Shown one piece after another: positions 48,730 through 60,053 of a DNA stretch of 64,000 bases. The translations under genes were made by a program, and so were the position numbers. This stretch comes from Apostichopus japonicus (lineage: Eukaryota; Echinodermata; Holothuroidea; Aspidochirotida; Stichopodidae): the NCBI RefSeq assembly GCF_037975245.1, contig NC_092579.1, forward strand, positions 6,881,001 through 6,945,000. The letters are read 5' to 3'. Positions within the stretch are counted from its first letter, which is position 1; each line of letters opens with the position of its first letter. Under the pieces are notes generated by a model, which saw only the letters and a list, made by a program, of their open reading frames with translations, searched no databases and had not been told where the DNA came from.

Positions 48730-49230
48730 CAGTGTTTTAAAATAAAAGTGTTGAAATGTTGATATGAAAACGTCGAAATTAAGAAGATAAAACGAAACAC
48801 TTTCCCAGATGAAATTCAAAATTTGAGGTAAACGCCGAAAGTTCCACATAAAGTATGATAAACCTCGATTTTGGCACGATTAGATCAGAAATCAAGATTT
48901 TCTAATCAAATGTCAACATAGTTGGATGTATTGAGATGAAGCATCGGAACTTCGACTCGAATTCTGTAATTAAACGAAAAACTGCGAGGTAAAACGTCAA
49001 CTTTTCGACATTGAGAACGTCGCAGTTTTCAGTCCAAATTTTCAAATTTTGCAATGAAAACAAAGAAATTGCTAAATAAAACATGATAAGGGAAAGGAAA
49101 AGAGACGCAATTGTTCAAATGTGGATTAAAACATCGACATTTTGACAAAAGTTCAAAATACTCCTTCAAAACATCATGTTCTCGACATATACGTCAATAT
49201 TTTGTAATTAGTATCTTTTGCGACGAAGAG
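48730..49230. repeat. Degenerate AT-rich repeat with recurring AAAACGTCGA-type words
   Basis: Words such as GAAAACGTCGAAATT, GAGGTAAACGCCGAAA, GAGGTAAAACGTCAAC, TTTTCGACATTGAGAACGTC and AAAACATCGACATTTTG recur at irregular 30-60 bp intervals. No coding frame is convincing. Confidence 0.35.
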
Positions 49231-49314
49231 GAAATCGGCACGATCGGCAACACGAACTTAGCGGATCACTGGTTCAGAGCAGAAAAAAACGGTAGGGCAT
49301 TATACGGGAACCAT

Positions 49315-49663
49315 CAACTTGGGCGTAGGAACCGGGGGCTGGGGGCGCCAGCCCCCCAGTGAAAAATATGGGGGCGGAAGTATCATTCCGCCCCCCCCCC
49401 CCGCTTCGCAAGTAAAAAACAACCCTTTTTCATTTCCAAATGAGAAAAAAAATCTCATTTGGAGCACCAAATTGCATCTAAGGCCAGGTGAAAATGCAAA
49501 ATTATAGTGTGCTATATTGCACCAAATAGCATTTGAGGCCACCTGGAAATGCAAACAAAATTCCAAAGGGGAGGGGGACACCCCCTCCCCTTAAACCCCT
49601 CCCCCAGGTCGGCCATCAGTCTTCAGCCCCCCCCCCACTCAAAAGAACCTTCCTACGCCACTG
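49315..49663. mobile_element. hAT-type MITE, family B
   Basis: A 349-bp element with left end CAACTTGGGCGTAGGAACC and right end TTCCTACGCCACTG, flanked by exact 8-bp GGAACCAT at 49307-49314 and 49664-49671. The interior has G- and C-runs near both ends and no coding capacity. Confidence 0.88.
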
Positions 49664-50237
49664 GGAACCATCGCCGGGATCAAAGAATGGCAAGACAACT
49701 CGACAGAAGAAGAAAGATACAGTCATACAGGCATAGATGTACAAATACATTTTCAACGTTTCTTCAAATCTACATGGTTTTGGTTGCTAGGAAATTGTAA
49801 TCACTATAAGACTGAATTTGTCAAAGTAAAAAGATAATGAGACTTAATTAAAGTAAGTCAGAAGTATTGTGTCGAATTCAGAATAGACAATCCACACCCT
49901 GTTCTTGTTATGTCGTTTCAAACGCAGGTTGCGAGTGTCGCTGAATCCAGGATGGAATCTAATATCTGTCAAATGAGTCATACTTGTTCCTGTTTGCAAA
50001 CAGCGACATAGTTATATACAGGCCTATATACACGGCCTCCTGCTATTTGCACATACCTAGCCATAAATTATAGTAGTGATGAAATTTTCAATTTCCGAAG
50101 GCAAAACTTGACCTGACTGGAAATCGGGTTACAAAAAATGTGGGACAGTGACAAAACTTATACTGCAGGAATGATTCTCCAGTGTATGAACAGATAATAA
50201 GAAGCAAATAATCCGACTGCTTACAAAGCTTGTTGAT

Positions 50238-50281
50238 CAACTTGTTAAAAAACTCCATCGATGGAGTTTTTTAAGAAGTTG
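50238..50281. repeat. 44-bp near-perfect palindrome
   Basis: The centre CCATCGATGG is extended by ACT/AGT and A6/T6 to a perfect 30-bp palindrome (50245-50274). With one mismatch it continues to CAACTT / AAGTTG, 44 bp in total. It can extrude as a loopless hairpin. Confidence 0.9.
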
Positions 50282-50697
50282 TAATTAACTGATTTAACTA
50301 CAAATAGAAGGTGGTAAACGGGTATACGTACGGAGGTTGTGGTGACTTGCAATCATTACAGCGTCCGACATTCATTTTTTTTTAATCGGCAGATTAACCA
50401 CATGACCAGGGCGAAGGTTCAGGAAACTTTATATTTCCATCGCAATAGCCTACTATACTGGGATGTCCCACTTTTTAATTTTGTATTTATATAGTGCCAT
50501 TTTGTTGCAAAATTACATTCAAATTAATAATATAGTGCTTAAAAGGGATCTGTTATTGAAAATATTGTATGAATTAACATTCTGGATTTGTGGTCACGGA
50601 ATGCACAGTCTGGCTCCAATTTGTCGAAACATTAAGTAATTATGTGTACTGTGCCCTCAAATCAAAGTCACATGATCCATCATTCACTCGAAGTTTG

Positions 50698-50832
50698 TTC
50701 TCAGCTCCTCTTTCCCTCTCCTTCTCCCTCCTCCTCCTCTTCCTCCTCGATCCCACTCCTTCCTTCTCCCCATCCTTATTCTCCCTCTCCCTTCTCCTGC
50801 TCCTCTCCCTTTCCCTTCTCTCCCTCCTCCCC
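50698..50832. promoter_or_regulatory. Polypyrimidine/polypurine tract upstream of TMEM184
   Basis: A 135-bp almost pure C/T strand (CTCCTC, TTCCCTCTCC and similar runs) ends about 350 bases before the TMEM184 start codon. Such tracts can form triplex (H-DNA) and are common near animal promoters. A regulatory role here is only an inference. Confidence 0.35.
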
Positions 50833-51181
50833 ATAACTACCCCCTGTTTGAACCCACGTTCTCGACACCCATGCGTAGTAATAACAATCCTTACTGTTGC
50901 AGTGACTGCGCAACCTTGAGATTTCTTGCTTCTCTCATTCTGATATTCTGCCTCTCATAACATAAATTCTCCTCTCTGGAACGCATGCGTGTCAATGACG
51001 ATGTCGCGCAGTATAGTACGAGTTATCATATCTAGGAATATTATGCGCGATAAAACTTGAAATCACAAAATCGTAACATTTCTCGATAACGGACCCATTT
51101 TCCCTTGTTTCTTGGTGGACTATATTTCAGAGCTACACTATTATCTTGCCTTTTAATATCGTGTTGGAAAGGAGGCTGTAA

Positions 51182-51445
51182 ATGGCTGCGCTTAGCGCGA
51201 TTTCGACCTCACTAGCAATCAATTCAACCAGTGAGTCAGGTTTGTTGTCAACTGAGGTTACTTCTGTAATGACTAACAGTACACATTCTGTAATGGCTAC
51301 TTCACAGTCACACATTGCTGTCGAAACAACGGCCGTTCCTTCTTCAGAGTTACCGCCGCCTGAATTAATATTTTTGCAGACTCCTGTCGGAAGAGGCTTG
51401 GCAGGCATATTCGCTTGGGCAGCGTTCATTATAACATGTCACCAG
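51182..51445 (+). CDS. TMEM184B: First coding exon of a TMEM184A/B-like seven-helix membrane protein
   Basis: TMEM184 proteins belong to the Ost-alpha/TMEM184 multipass family. The exon encodes 88 residues from MAALSAISTSLAINSTSESG. This Ser/Thr-rich N-terminal tail has Asn-Ser-Thr sequons and would be extracellular. It runs into the first transmembrane helix, QTPVGRGLAGIFAWAAFIIT, followed by CHQ at a CAG|GTAATT donor. The helix and ITCHQ motif match human TMEM184B (FFVWTALLITCHQIYMHLR). The protein must continue with an IYxHLR-type segment, but no such exon was found between 51446 and 64000, so the first intron is more than 12.5 kb or the gene is broken. The A/B paralogue cannot be fixed from one exon. 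Confidence 0.75.
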
Positions 51446-53589
51446 GTAATTTAATTAGATTTGTTTTCGAATTTATGAGAGTCAATGTTGGCCTAAGCGA
51501 AATCGTTTACGTTATCAGCTAACGAGTAACGGTAGTAGTTACTCAGTTACTGTATACTAAGTTTCACTGCTGTGCCGTACCCACGTACTACTTGTTGGTG
51601 AGCACTGTCTGCTACTGTACTGTACAAAGATCATATAGTAATGAGTAAGGGAAGGATTGATTTGATGTTATTTGCGGCGACAGACAATCCCAAAGGATTG
51701 CAACAGTAACAAGAAAGATGCCATTCAGTTCATTGTAATTTTTAGTAAGATAATTGGCGTTTTTAAGAATGTAAGTGTCAATTGTTCCAAACTGAAACGA
51801 AAAAGTGGACTGTCACTGTCAGACAGTTCTTGAACTTGAAAATATTATAGGCTATGCTTGTGCCATGGACAAGGATAGCCTTCAAGACTTGAACTGGCAA
51901 AGTTATCCACCCATTGAACTCACTAAGTTCTTCTCTGTCATTTAAGCCTAGTATATAATTTCCTCTAATTAGCATACACATCTACCAGCTGCAGTGTACT
52001 GTACTTTGGGCCAGTGGTTTGCTAGACATTACAAGTGCATGATGGTGTATGGGATGAGGATCGATTACACACTGAGAGCAACATTTTGGGAGTGGAGACC
52101 AAGTTTGAGAGTAATGCAACGGTTGCCAGTGCGAGCGCGACGCCATATCGAAATGGGATCCAGAGGCCTCCCATAGAGTCCAGGTGCCTGCCATATAGGG
52201 CCCAGGTGTCTGCCATTGGGCCCTGCATGTTAGGGTCAAGGGTGGGAGGCTGAATTTCCATAGTTTCCATATATAGCAGCTTCAATTAGGCAGAATTTTG
52301 TAGGTAGGTGTAAGTAAAATTATAGACAGTAGAGTCAAAATGTTATTTTTCTACCAGCTGAAGATTTATTTTTGTATGGCAAATTTCATTTTTGAGGGTG
52401 GGGGGGTGGGAAGGCACCCAAAGGAAAGAATGCTGGCCCCAGGGCTCACCATACATTTGAGATGGCACTTGCCACCCATTTTGCCTCTTTGGTGGTGCCA
52501 TTGATAGGCCTTGGGGCCTTTATTCTGATGAAACTTTCCTTGTGTAACACATATTACACATAGTCACAAGTGGAACCAATGTGTAAATTTAGTATAAATG
52601 CTGGATGTTAGTCCAGAAAATCAGAAATGTATTTCAATGAGTTGATGTTTTTGAAATACATGAAGAGAGGACCATAAACCTTTGTTAGAGACTGTATTGT
52701 ATGCATATTGTTAGTGCTAACTTGTGCTGTGTAAATAATTGAAGTAACAAGCCAAGTACTATTGTAACTCTGAATGAAGAGCATCTTAAAGCCAATTCTA
52801 AGAAAAGATTTTTGTATTAACTTTAGCAGTTTCCACAAAGACTGATAACCTATATGGTAGGTATACTTGTCGTGTAATTTCGGCCGGTGTTTGGCTTTGT
52901 CAGTAATGATAATACTAAAAGACTAAACACGTGATGAGCAAATGTAAAGACAGTTGAGTTCCTTTTTATCAAAACCTAATGAATACTTCCTTGTAACAAA
53001 GCTCACTAAAAACCAATCATAACTCCACATACAGTAAACAACATCCAGCGTTAACTTAATCAACACAAAACCTGTGCCTCTCCTTTCCTTCTGCCGCCCT
53101 TCTCTGCCCTTCTCGCTGCTACCTCTTCGCTCCAAACATTTAACTTCTAAAGGTACTATTAAGTAATGAATTTAACTAAACACAAACGTACACTCGGTAA
53201 CAATGAATTGAAATGAATTGAGAGAAGCGCAACTAACAACACTACCAGCAACACTACATGACACTTTCTCCTTATGACTGTGTCAGTCATACAGAAGGAA
53301 AATATTTATATAAGTTACGGTACATAATACATATATATATTTTTTTTCTTAATTTATAAAGGGAAAAATTTACATAAAACATATGTATGAACATTTTCAA
53401 ATATACTCTTCATGATATACAATATCTTTCAAAAATTTTCCGTACATGAAATCACAACATTTACATTAAGAAATATTATGAAGTGTCAACAAAATGTTAG
53501 AAATACTAATTACTTTGACTTCATGCCCTGCATTCCCATTTACACAACTTCTTCTATAATTAATATCAAACGTATATTATTGTGAGGCC

Positions 53590-54040
53590 AGAAACTAGCT
53601 CTAGTGGAACTTATCGAATGTGCTCACCACTTGAATAATGCTTGATGATCAGTAACAATGTTAAACCTGTACCCGTGGAGATAATACTTTAACTTATTCA
53701 CCGCCCACACATTTGCAAGTCATTTCTTCTCTGGTACACTGTAATTCTCCTCTCGAGCCAACTGCTTACGACTCAAATTCACAATCCGGTGCTCTTTGCC
53801 ATCCGACCCGTCTTGACTAAGATGCCATAATTAGAAGCATGTAGTAGCCTGTAAGGCCCAAGAAGACCCTCGCGTTCCTTTTTGTGACAGTGCATGAAAA
53901 TTCCCAAACCGCTTGAATCTTGTCATACATGGGCGTTATACTCCCATTACCTATCACATGCCCTGAATAAGCTACTTTATTCATTGTAACCTTACATTTA
54001 CTGGGTTTACATTTACATACAGTAGGTCTTTCAGACATAA
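53590..54040 (-). pseudogene. Decayed Ty3/gypsy retrotransposon pol fragment (RT end and RNase H)
   Basis: On the minus strand, 54038-53817 shows the end of a gypsy reverse transcriptase palm/connection (KVTMNKVAYSGHVIGNGSI, RVFLGLTGYY). Further 3' in shifted frame, 53810-53600 shows RNase H motifs (NLSRKQLAREENYSV, ANVWAVNKLKYYLHGYRF, VTDHQALFKW). In-frame stops interrupt both parts and no protease, integrase or LTR was found nearby. This is a dead fragment inside the presumed TMEM184 intron. Confidence 0.75.
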
Positions 54041-55241
54041 TTCATGTATTAGAAACATGTACAGTATTAACTTAATTATATAATTGTTTGTATTTGGAAG
54101 TTGGAATCAGTAACTGTTTCGACATGAATGGATCATTAAATATATAAAACCAAAATTCTTCTGCAATTTTGAGATATGTCTATGACTTACTGGCAGCCAT
54201 ATGGAATTTCAGTCACAATTAATAATCCAGTTTGTTTGTTGATGAACTGGAAAAGCTGTTGAAGTGCAATACAGTACATAAGAGCACTCACTAACACACA
54301 TTGAGTTGCAGGTGCTGTTCAGAGACAGGTTAAACTTTAAAAACAAAAAATCACACACACACAAATACAAAAACACAGGCACTTAAAAATATGAAGTTAA
54401 CACTTCAATTTGAAGTGATTTTAAAAGCAATTGTGAGATTGATCTAAAATTTCTAACATATAACAGAACTTTACAAATTTACAAGTGGTTTACTTTACAA
54501 GTTTTCACCTTTGTTATATCCTACAAAGTATGGATACTGTTAAGTGGGTCAAGTACAGTATGTGGTACGGTGTAGTAAAACAAATATAGAAGTCCAAGGT
54601 GAACTGATTAATGTACAAAGGGACATTTTGCATTCTGCATATTCCTCACATTCTCTGCAATTTGCCATTTAAGACTATCAACATGGGTCGGTTTTCTTCT
54701 GCCTCTTGTCAAACACAATGACTGTAATGCACCAAATACTTGAGCCACCGCTAACTGAACCGAAATCAGAGCCCAGTAAATTCTGTGATGAAATTTCATC
54801 CTCAACTCTTGGTAAAAGGTTCTTCCTATTGGTCGTACTGTTTTTTTGTGGAATGTGGTTGCTATGAATTATTTAATTGAAAATCAATTTCTTCTATTAC
54901 TATTTATACCTTTTGTATTATGCCTTAGTTATTGACTCTAAAACTTGCATCCTGTACCATACTGTAGTAGACAAATTGTTAATATTTGCAGGTCTGTTAT
55001 TGGTAGCACAGTACACTGTAAACTTTGAATAAAATAGCTCTATATTATACCACAACATCTGTCATATGTTGACACTTTAAATTAAATTTTTTTTCTGGCA
55101 TCTCCATTGAAACAGAATAGGGCCTATTGTTAAATCCCTGGTGTGTAAGTATATTTCTGCTTCTCTCAAATGAAGTGTTCTTTCTTGTCAATCTCATAAA
55201 GGTGTTACTGTTAAGCATATTCCTGTTACAACATTGTGTTG

Positions 55242-55532
55242 CAGGCGCGTAGCCAAGGGGGGGGGGGCGAAGGGGGCAGCCGCCCCCCTTGAGCATATTT
55301 TTAATTTTTTTTTTTAATGTTTTTATGATATCGCTAGTATTTTCAAAAGAGAAAATGCTAAAATGCAACTTACAAGGCCTGGGAAGTGCCTTTTCCAGTG
55401 ATCTGGGAGGCATTTTCAGCCAAAATTTTCTTGTACGCTTCGCGCAACCATGGTGGCGCTACGCTTAGATAGTTTGCAATGCCATATCTACAGTTTCGCC
55501 CCTCCCTTTGCAAATTCCTGGCTATGCGCCTG
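55242..55532. mobile_element. hAT-type MITE, family A copy 2
   Basis: A 291-bp element nearly identical to the copy at 3301, with ends CAGGCGCGTAGCCA / TGGCTATGCGCCTG and an exact 8-bp duplication TTGTGTTG (55234-55241 and 55533-55540). Confidence 0.93.
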
Positions 55533-55724
55533 TTGTGTTGTTATGTCTGAGTATCTCTGTACACTAGACACTTCAGTCCTGATGTATAAATTATGTACTG
55601 TTACTAAGTAATGTGAAAAACATGCAAGTGAATTGAAAATGAGTTGTATGAACAGTACAGACAACACTCTACTTTAATACTACAGTGCTACATGTAATTA
55701 TTATTGTACAGTTTGTAAGTGCAA

Positions 55725-55825
55725 TTTGCAGTCACACAGTACAGTGTGTTAACTCATTTGCAGTCACACAGTACAGTGTGCACATGTCATTTGCAGTCAC
55801 ACAGTACAGTGTGCAATTGTGCATA
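55725..55825. repeat. 33-bp tandem repeat, three copies
   Basis: TTGCAGTCACACAGTACAGT begins at 55725, 55758 and 55791. A 24-bp core is unchanged, while the 9-bp spacer varies. Confidence 0.85.
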
Positions 55826-57384
55826 AATGCTTACAGTGTGTGTGCAAACATGTACACTATGGAGTAAACCTCAGCAGTTACAGAAGTTCACAGAAAGATG
55901 TTTGTTTCCTTCCCAAGTCTTCTGCAGCTCAGGTCATTTCAAATTTGATATTCTGACGATTCCTAGACTCACTCAGTGTTATTCTCGTATGTAGTCTGCC
56001 TTTCATTATATATGGGACCAAGCAGTAATTAAGACATTGCATACATGCAAACTTATAAGGTGCTGTAGGAGGTTGTTTGTAAATTTCATGAAATTGGTGG
56101 CTTCTCAAGTCATTCATACATTACGTTTTGCATTTGAAATCTAATATTGACCTGTCCACAGTCCACTATATTGTAGTATTGTGATAAGGATTTTGATACC
56201 TCAATGTCTACCCAAACCTCAACCTGAAACTCAGCCCCAACCTCAGTCCAGCCCAAACCTCAATCGAAGCCAACCTCAAACCCAGTCCCAACCTCAGCTA
56301 CCAGCCCAGTCTCACTCATCCTCTCCATTTCCAGCACACCCCATGGGCCTCATGTATGAGCACTTTAATAAAATCCATTTGGTTGTATTGTGCACTGAGC
56401 ACTCTAATATAATCCATACAGTTGTATTGTGCAACACTTGATTGTACATAGATACAGTTCTGAATAATCTGCTGTATACTGTACATGGTAGTGACAGTGT
56501 ATAAGTTGTTTGCACTTTCTCACTCACTGACTAACAGAACATATAGATTTTCATATTCATGTGGATCTAACTTCTGTACCCAAACTAGGTTTCCATAATG
56601 TTTGATTATAGTATACACGTATGTATCTCTGGTTAGAATGTGGCAAAGTACATACTCAACCTAAACCATCATCATTGGCTGTGGCATTTCTAATTTGTAA
56701 ATTACTGGTAATCACCTGTTTCTGGCAGAATGTTTACACAATTTCACATGCCTGCAGTATCATAATTCCTCTAATTTTGACAGTATTTTAGGTATAATGT
56801 AACTTTAGCCATCACTTGTAGGAACATGTCTTTTCAAATTAAGGCTTTTCTTCCTTCCTTGCACACTCATCTTTATCACTAATTGCTATTTAGAGTCGTA
56901 TTTTATACCATCCGTCAATTTTTGAGCTGAGAGTTTTGCATGTGATTATTGACACAGTATTGATTTTTAAATTTTCTTATGGACAATAAATCAAAAATAA
57001 CTTCTTTCTTGTCTTCACTTTCTGCCAAATTTATTCAAAGAAAAAATTAAGTACTGGAGGTAGTTTTTACTGTTCGTACAACTGGATCGTCTGGATGATA
57101 ATTATGAGATTGCTACATCATCCATCATAAATGGCAAATTTAAAGGTTTAAAAAAAAAAACAGGAAAAGGAAGGAAGATAAGACTCCATAGACATAAAAC
57201 ATTAAACTTTCTTTAATGACTTCTTAAAGACTTCTTTAAAGACTTTCTTTACAAGATTAAAATTGGTTTTGGAAAGGTTGAATTCTGAAGTGCTCATAAT
57301 ATTACACCTTGCACTTTTCACCCTTACTAGTTCAATTTAAGGGGAAAGAACTTAGTCTATTAGGTAAGCTGTTTATCTGAAGGT

Positions 57385-57785
57385 CCTGCCTCTCCAACCA
57401 CAACCTTTCGGAGAAAAACAAAACAAGCAATACTAAAAAGAAACAAAGTACTTTTAAAGAAGGAGATGAACAACAAATGGAGAAAAGATGAGCTTAGTTA
57501 AATAGGGTTTGTAGTGTTAAATACAATACAGAGAAAACAAGATACATGTGCCTCATAGAAAACTGAACTGCAGCATACAGACCTGCCTCCCCAACCAGGA
57601 CCTTCCAGAGAAAAATAAAACAAACAAAACAAGCAACACAAAGTACATTGAAAGAGGAGATATAAGCAACAAATAATGGAGAAAAGATGAGCTTAGTTAA
57701 ATAGGGTTTGTAGTGTTAAATACAATACAGAGAAAACAAGACATGCCTCATAGAAACTGACCTGCAGGCTGCAGCATACAGACTT
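57385..57785. repeat. 197-bp tandem duplication
   Basis: CCTGCCTC[TC]CCAACCA occurs at 57385 and 57582, and both copies share GGAGAAAAGATGAGCTTAG and TTAAATAGGGTTTGTAGTG with small indels. Confidence 0.85.
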
Positions 57786-58628
57786 GGATAGTACTTACAG
57801 TAAGCAGAACTAACAACAGATGTGACTTTATGTTCCTTCTTGGTTATTGATTTTAGAGGCCTTGGTTAAATTTTAGAATCATAACAAGTTAGATAGATAG
57901 ATACTATATATAGATAAACCTAAGTACTTGATTGTTCTCCCTAAAGGGTACCCCTATGCTTATTATAAATAGTTTCTGAGGGACATAGCATCACTGTGTG
58001 GAGTACATGCCCTGATAATGTGAGAACAACGTGTGTATAGTTATACAGGCGTGAATGTTTGGGCATTTCATTTGTTGATAAATGGAGTAATGGCATTTGG
58101 ACTATGATCAAGCAACATGATCAATTATCATTAAGACTTATTATAGTGCTGGATTGTTGCCAAAACTGAAAACTTTAAAATTAAGAATAAGCTGTGAGTC
58201 TGTGACGATCGCAAAGTTTGCTGAAAGTTTGATCATTGCCACTGTATGATACTGGACTGGACTTGATTACACTGTAAGCTAGGCTGTCCAAGAAACAACA
58301 CATGATGGAAGGTACTTTCAATGGAAGTAAACTGGTCGCTAGGTGATGTGGACATCCTCTACGTATGGTAATAGATTTTTATTTACTTCATTCCTCTCTT
58401 GCCTAACTCCAATACACTACATGCTCTCTACACACTCTGACCTACCTAGCTGACTACAATTAATATTTTTGCCCATTGACCCCGCCGACCTTTCCAGGTC
58501 AATGTCCTCTTCCTTCTAAATCTACCATTCTGAAGCTTGCAATGTAATGCTGATTCTTGCTAATAAGGTATTCCATCCTCTTTGAGTCTTAGTTCTATCT
58601 TTATATTCCTGAAGTTTACAAAGGAAGA

Positions 58629-58706
58629 CTACAGTAAGTCTGCAGTAAGTCTACAGTAAGTCTCAGTAAGTCTACAGTAAGTCTACAGTAAGTCTACAAT
58701 AAGTCT
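58629..58706. repeat. 11-bp tandem repeat
   Basis: About seven units of TACAGTAAGTC, with one shortened and one TACAATAAGTC variant. Confidence 0.85.
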
Positions 58707-59991
58707 TTCAGATTTGTGTATTATCCCTAAGTACTACAAAATGCCACTGTATAATTATAAATTTGGTTCACAATTGGGCCTGGTTCCTTACTCTCCTTTG
58801 TATATTTCTTACTCTATAGCTACAGCTATAGTGTGCTTATCATCATATTTCTTCCTTATCAGCCCCTGGAATGATAATCTCTCCACTCTAGTAATTATGT
58901 GTATTATTTTCTTTTATAGTTGACAATGTATACACTATAGAGATGTTAAACCTTCTATATCCTTCTGTACGTTTTATTTACATGCAGTACAGCTTTCAGC
59001 CTAAGCTTAAACCCTTTTTTTGTGTGCATATTTACACTGTTTGTTTCAAATGTGAGACATTTTGGTGGCCAAGAAAAGGATGGAAATTAACCGAGCCGTC
59101 AACTTGCCTAGGGCTGAGAGCCATCAAGGATTTTATCGAATATATACAGTGAGAAAAATGTCAGTAACTTCCATGGTTTTATAAGTTCTTTGACAGGTAG
59201 CATATATAAGTCTATGCCCTTGAAATCGTGTGCTGAATTGATCGGGGAGATGTTTTCTATCGTTCCTTACCTTCCTCCTTATTGCAGACTTAATTAGTAT
59301 TCTCACACAGCATTGCCTCTGTGGATGCATGTGGGTCAAAAAATTGCTAAATGCATGCAAACGAGGGTAAGCGTAATAGGCACGTGAATAAACAAGGATA
59401 AAATCAGGTTAAAGAATTTGACAAGCTCACTGGAAGGTGCCGAATGAGAGGGCTATAGCTCCCCTATGAGGATTACGAATTTTCCTCCATTTTCGTAAAG
59501 TGGCTTGGAGCACTTGAAGCAAACTGTCTCTATGTTGGAAAATGGAAATGTATAGTCCATATAGATGAGATCCATTTACGAAGATCAGCTCTTTTGCATC
59601 TTATGAAGGTAGCTCTTCAACTTAGGCATTTCTTCATTTAAGTTAGAAATCTCAGAGTGCTCTCCTAGGTTATGAAATGTAGGAGCTGAGTTCATTAGAA
59701 ATTATTTAGTGCAGTCATGCAACTTAATCCCCCAATTGCTCTGATTGGAATATGTGTTGTAGATGACTGATACAGTGTGCCTTGTGTGATGAATTACCCA
59801 AAATCAGACAAAGACACTGTACTGTGTGCACCCTGTAGCCATCTACTGTAACAAATATTAGTATTGAAGTTTGTGTCCTTGGCATGATGGTATTGAGAAT
59901 AAGTAAGTTTATTCATTGAATCTGAACATCTTTCTGTTGTATCCCGTAATCCCTGCATAGAATTTTTTTTTATCCCTTTCTTTATGTGTAC

Positions 59992-60053
59992 GGGAGTTCC
60001 TCCAAAAAACAGCTGACTATTACCATATATACATGTACTGGAGGAGCTCCCGG
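59992..60053. repeat. Snap-back inverted repeat
   Basis: CGGGAGTTCCTCCA and TGGAGGAGCTCCCG are inverted (13 of 14) around a loop of about 34 bases. No target duplication was identified. Confidence 0.6.

Noticed and set aside
50590-50919. 109-codon Ser/Leu/Pro-rich ORF
   Set aside because: It is a translation of the polypyrimidine tract upstream of TMEM184.
56181-56441. Pro/Gln-rich ORF (PQPETQPQPQ type)
   Set aside because: Low-complexity CAACCTCA-like repeat without splice context or conserved sequence.
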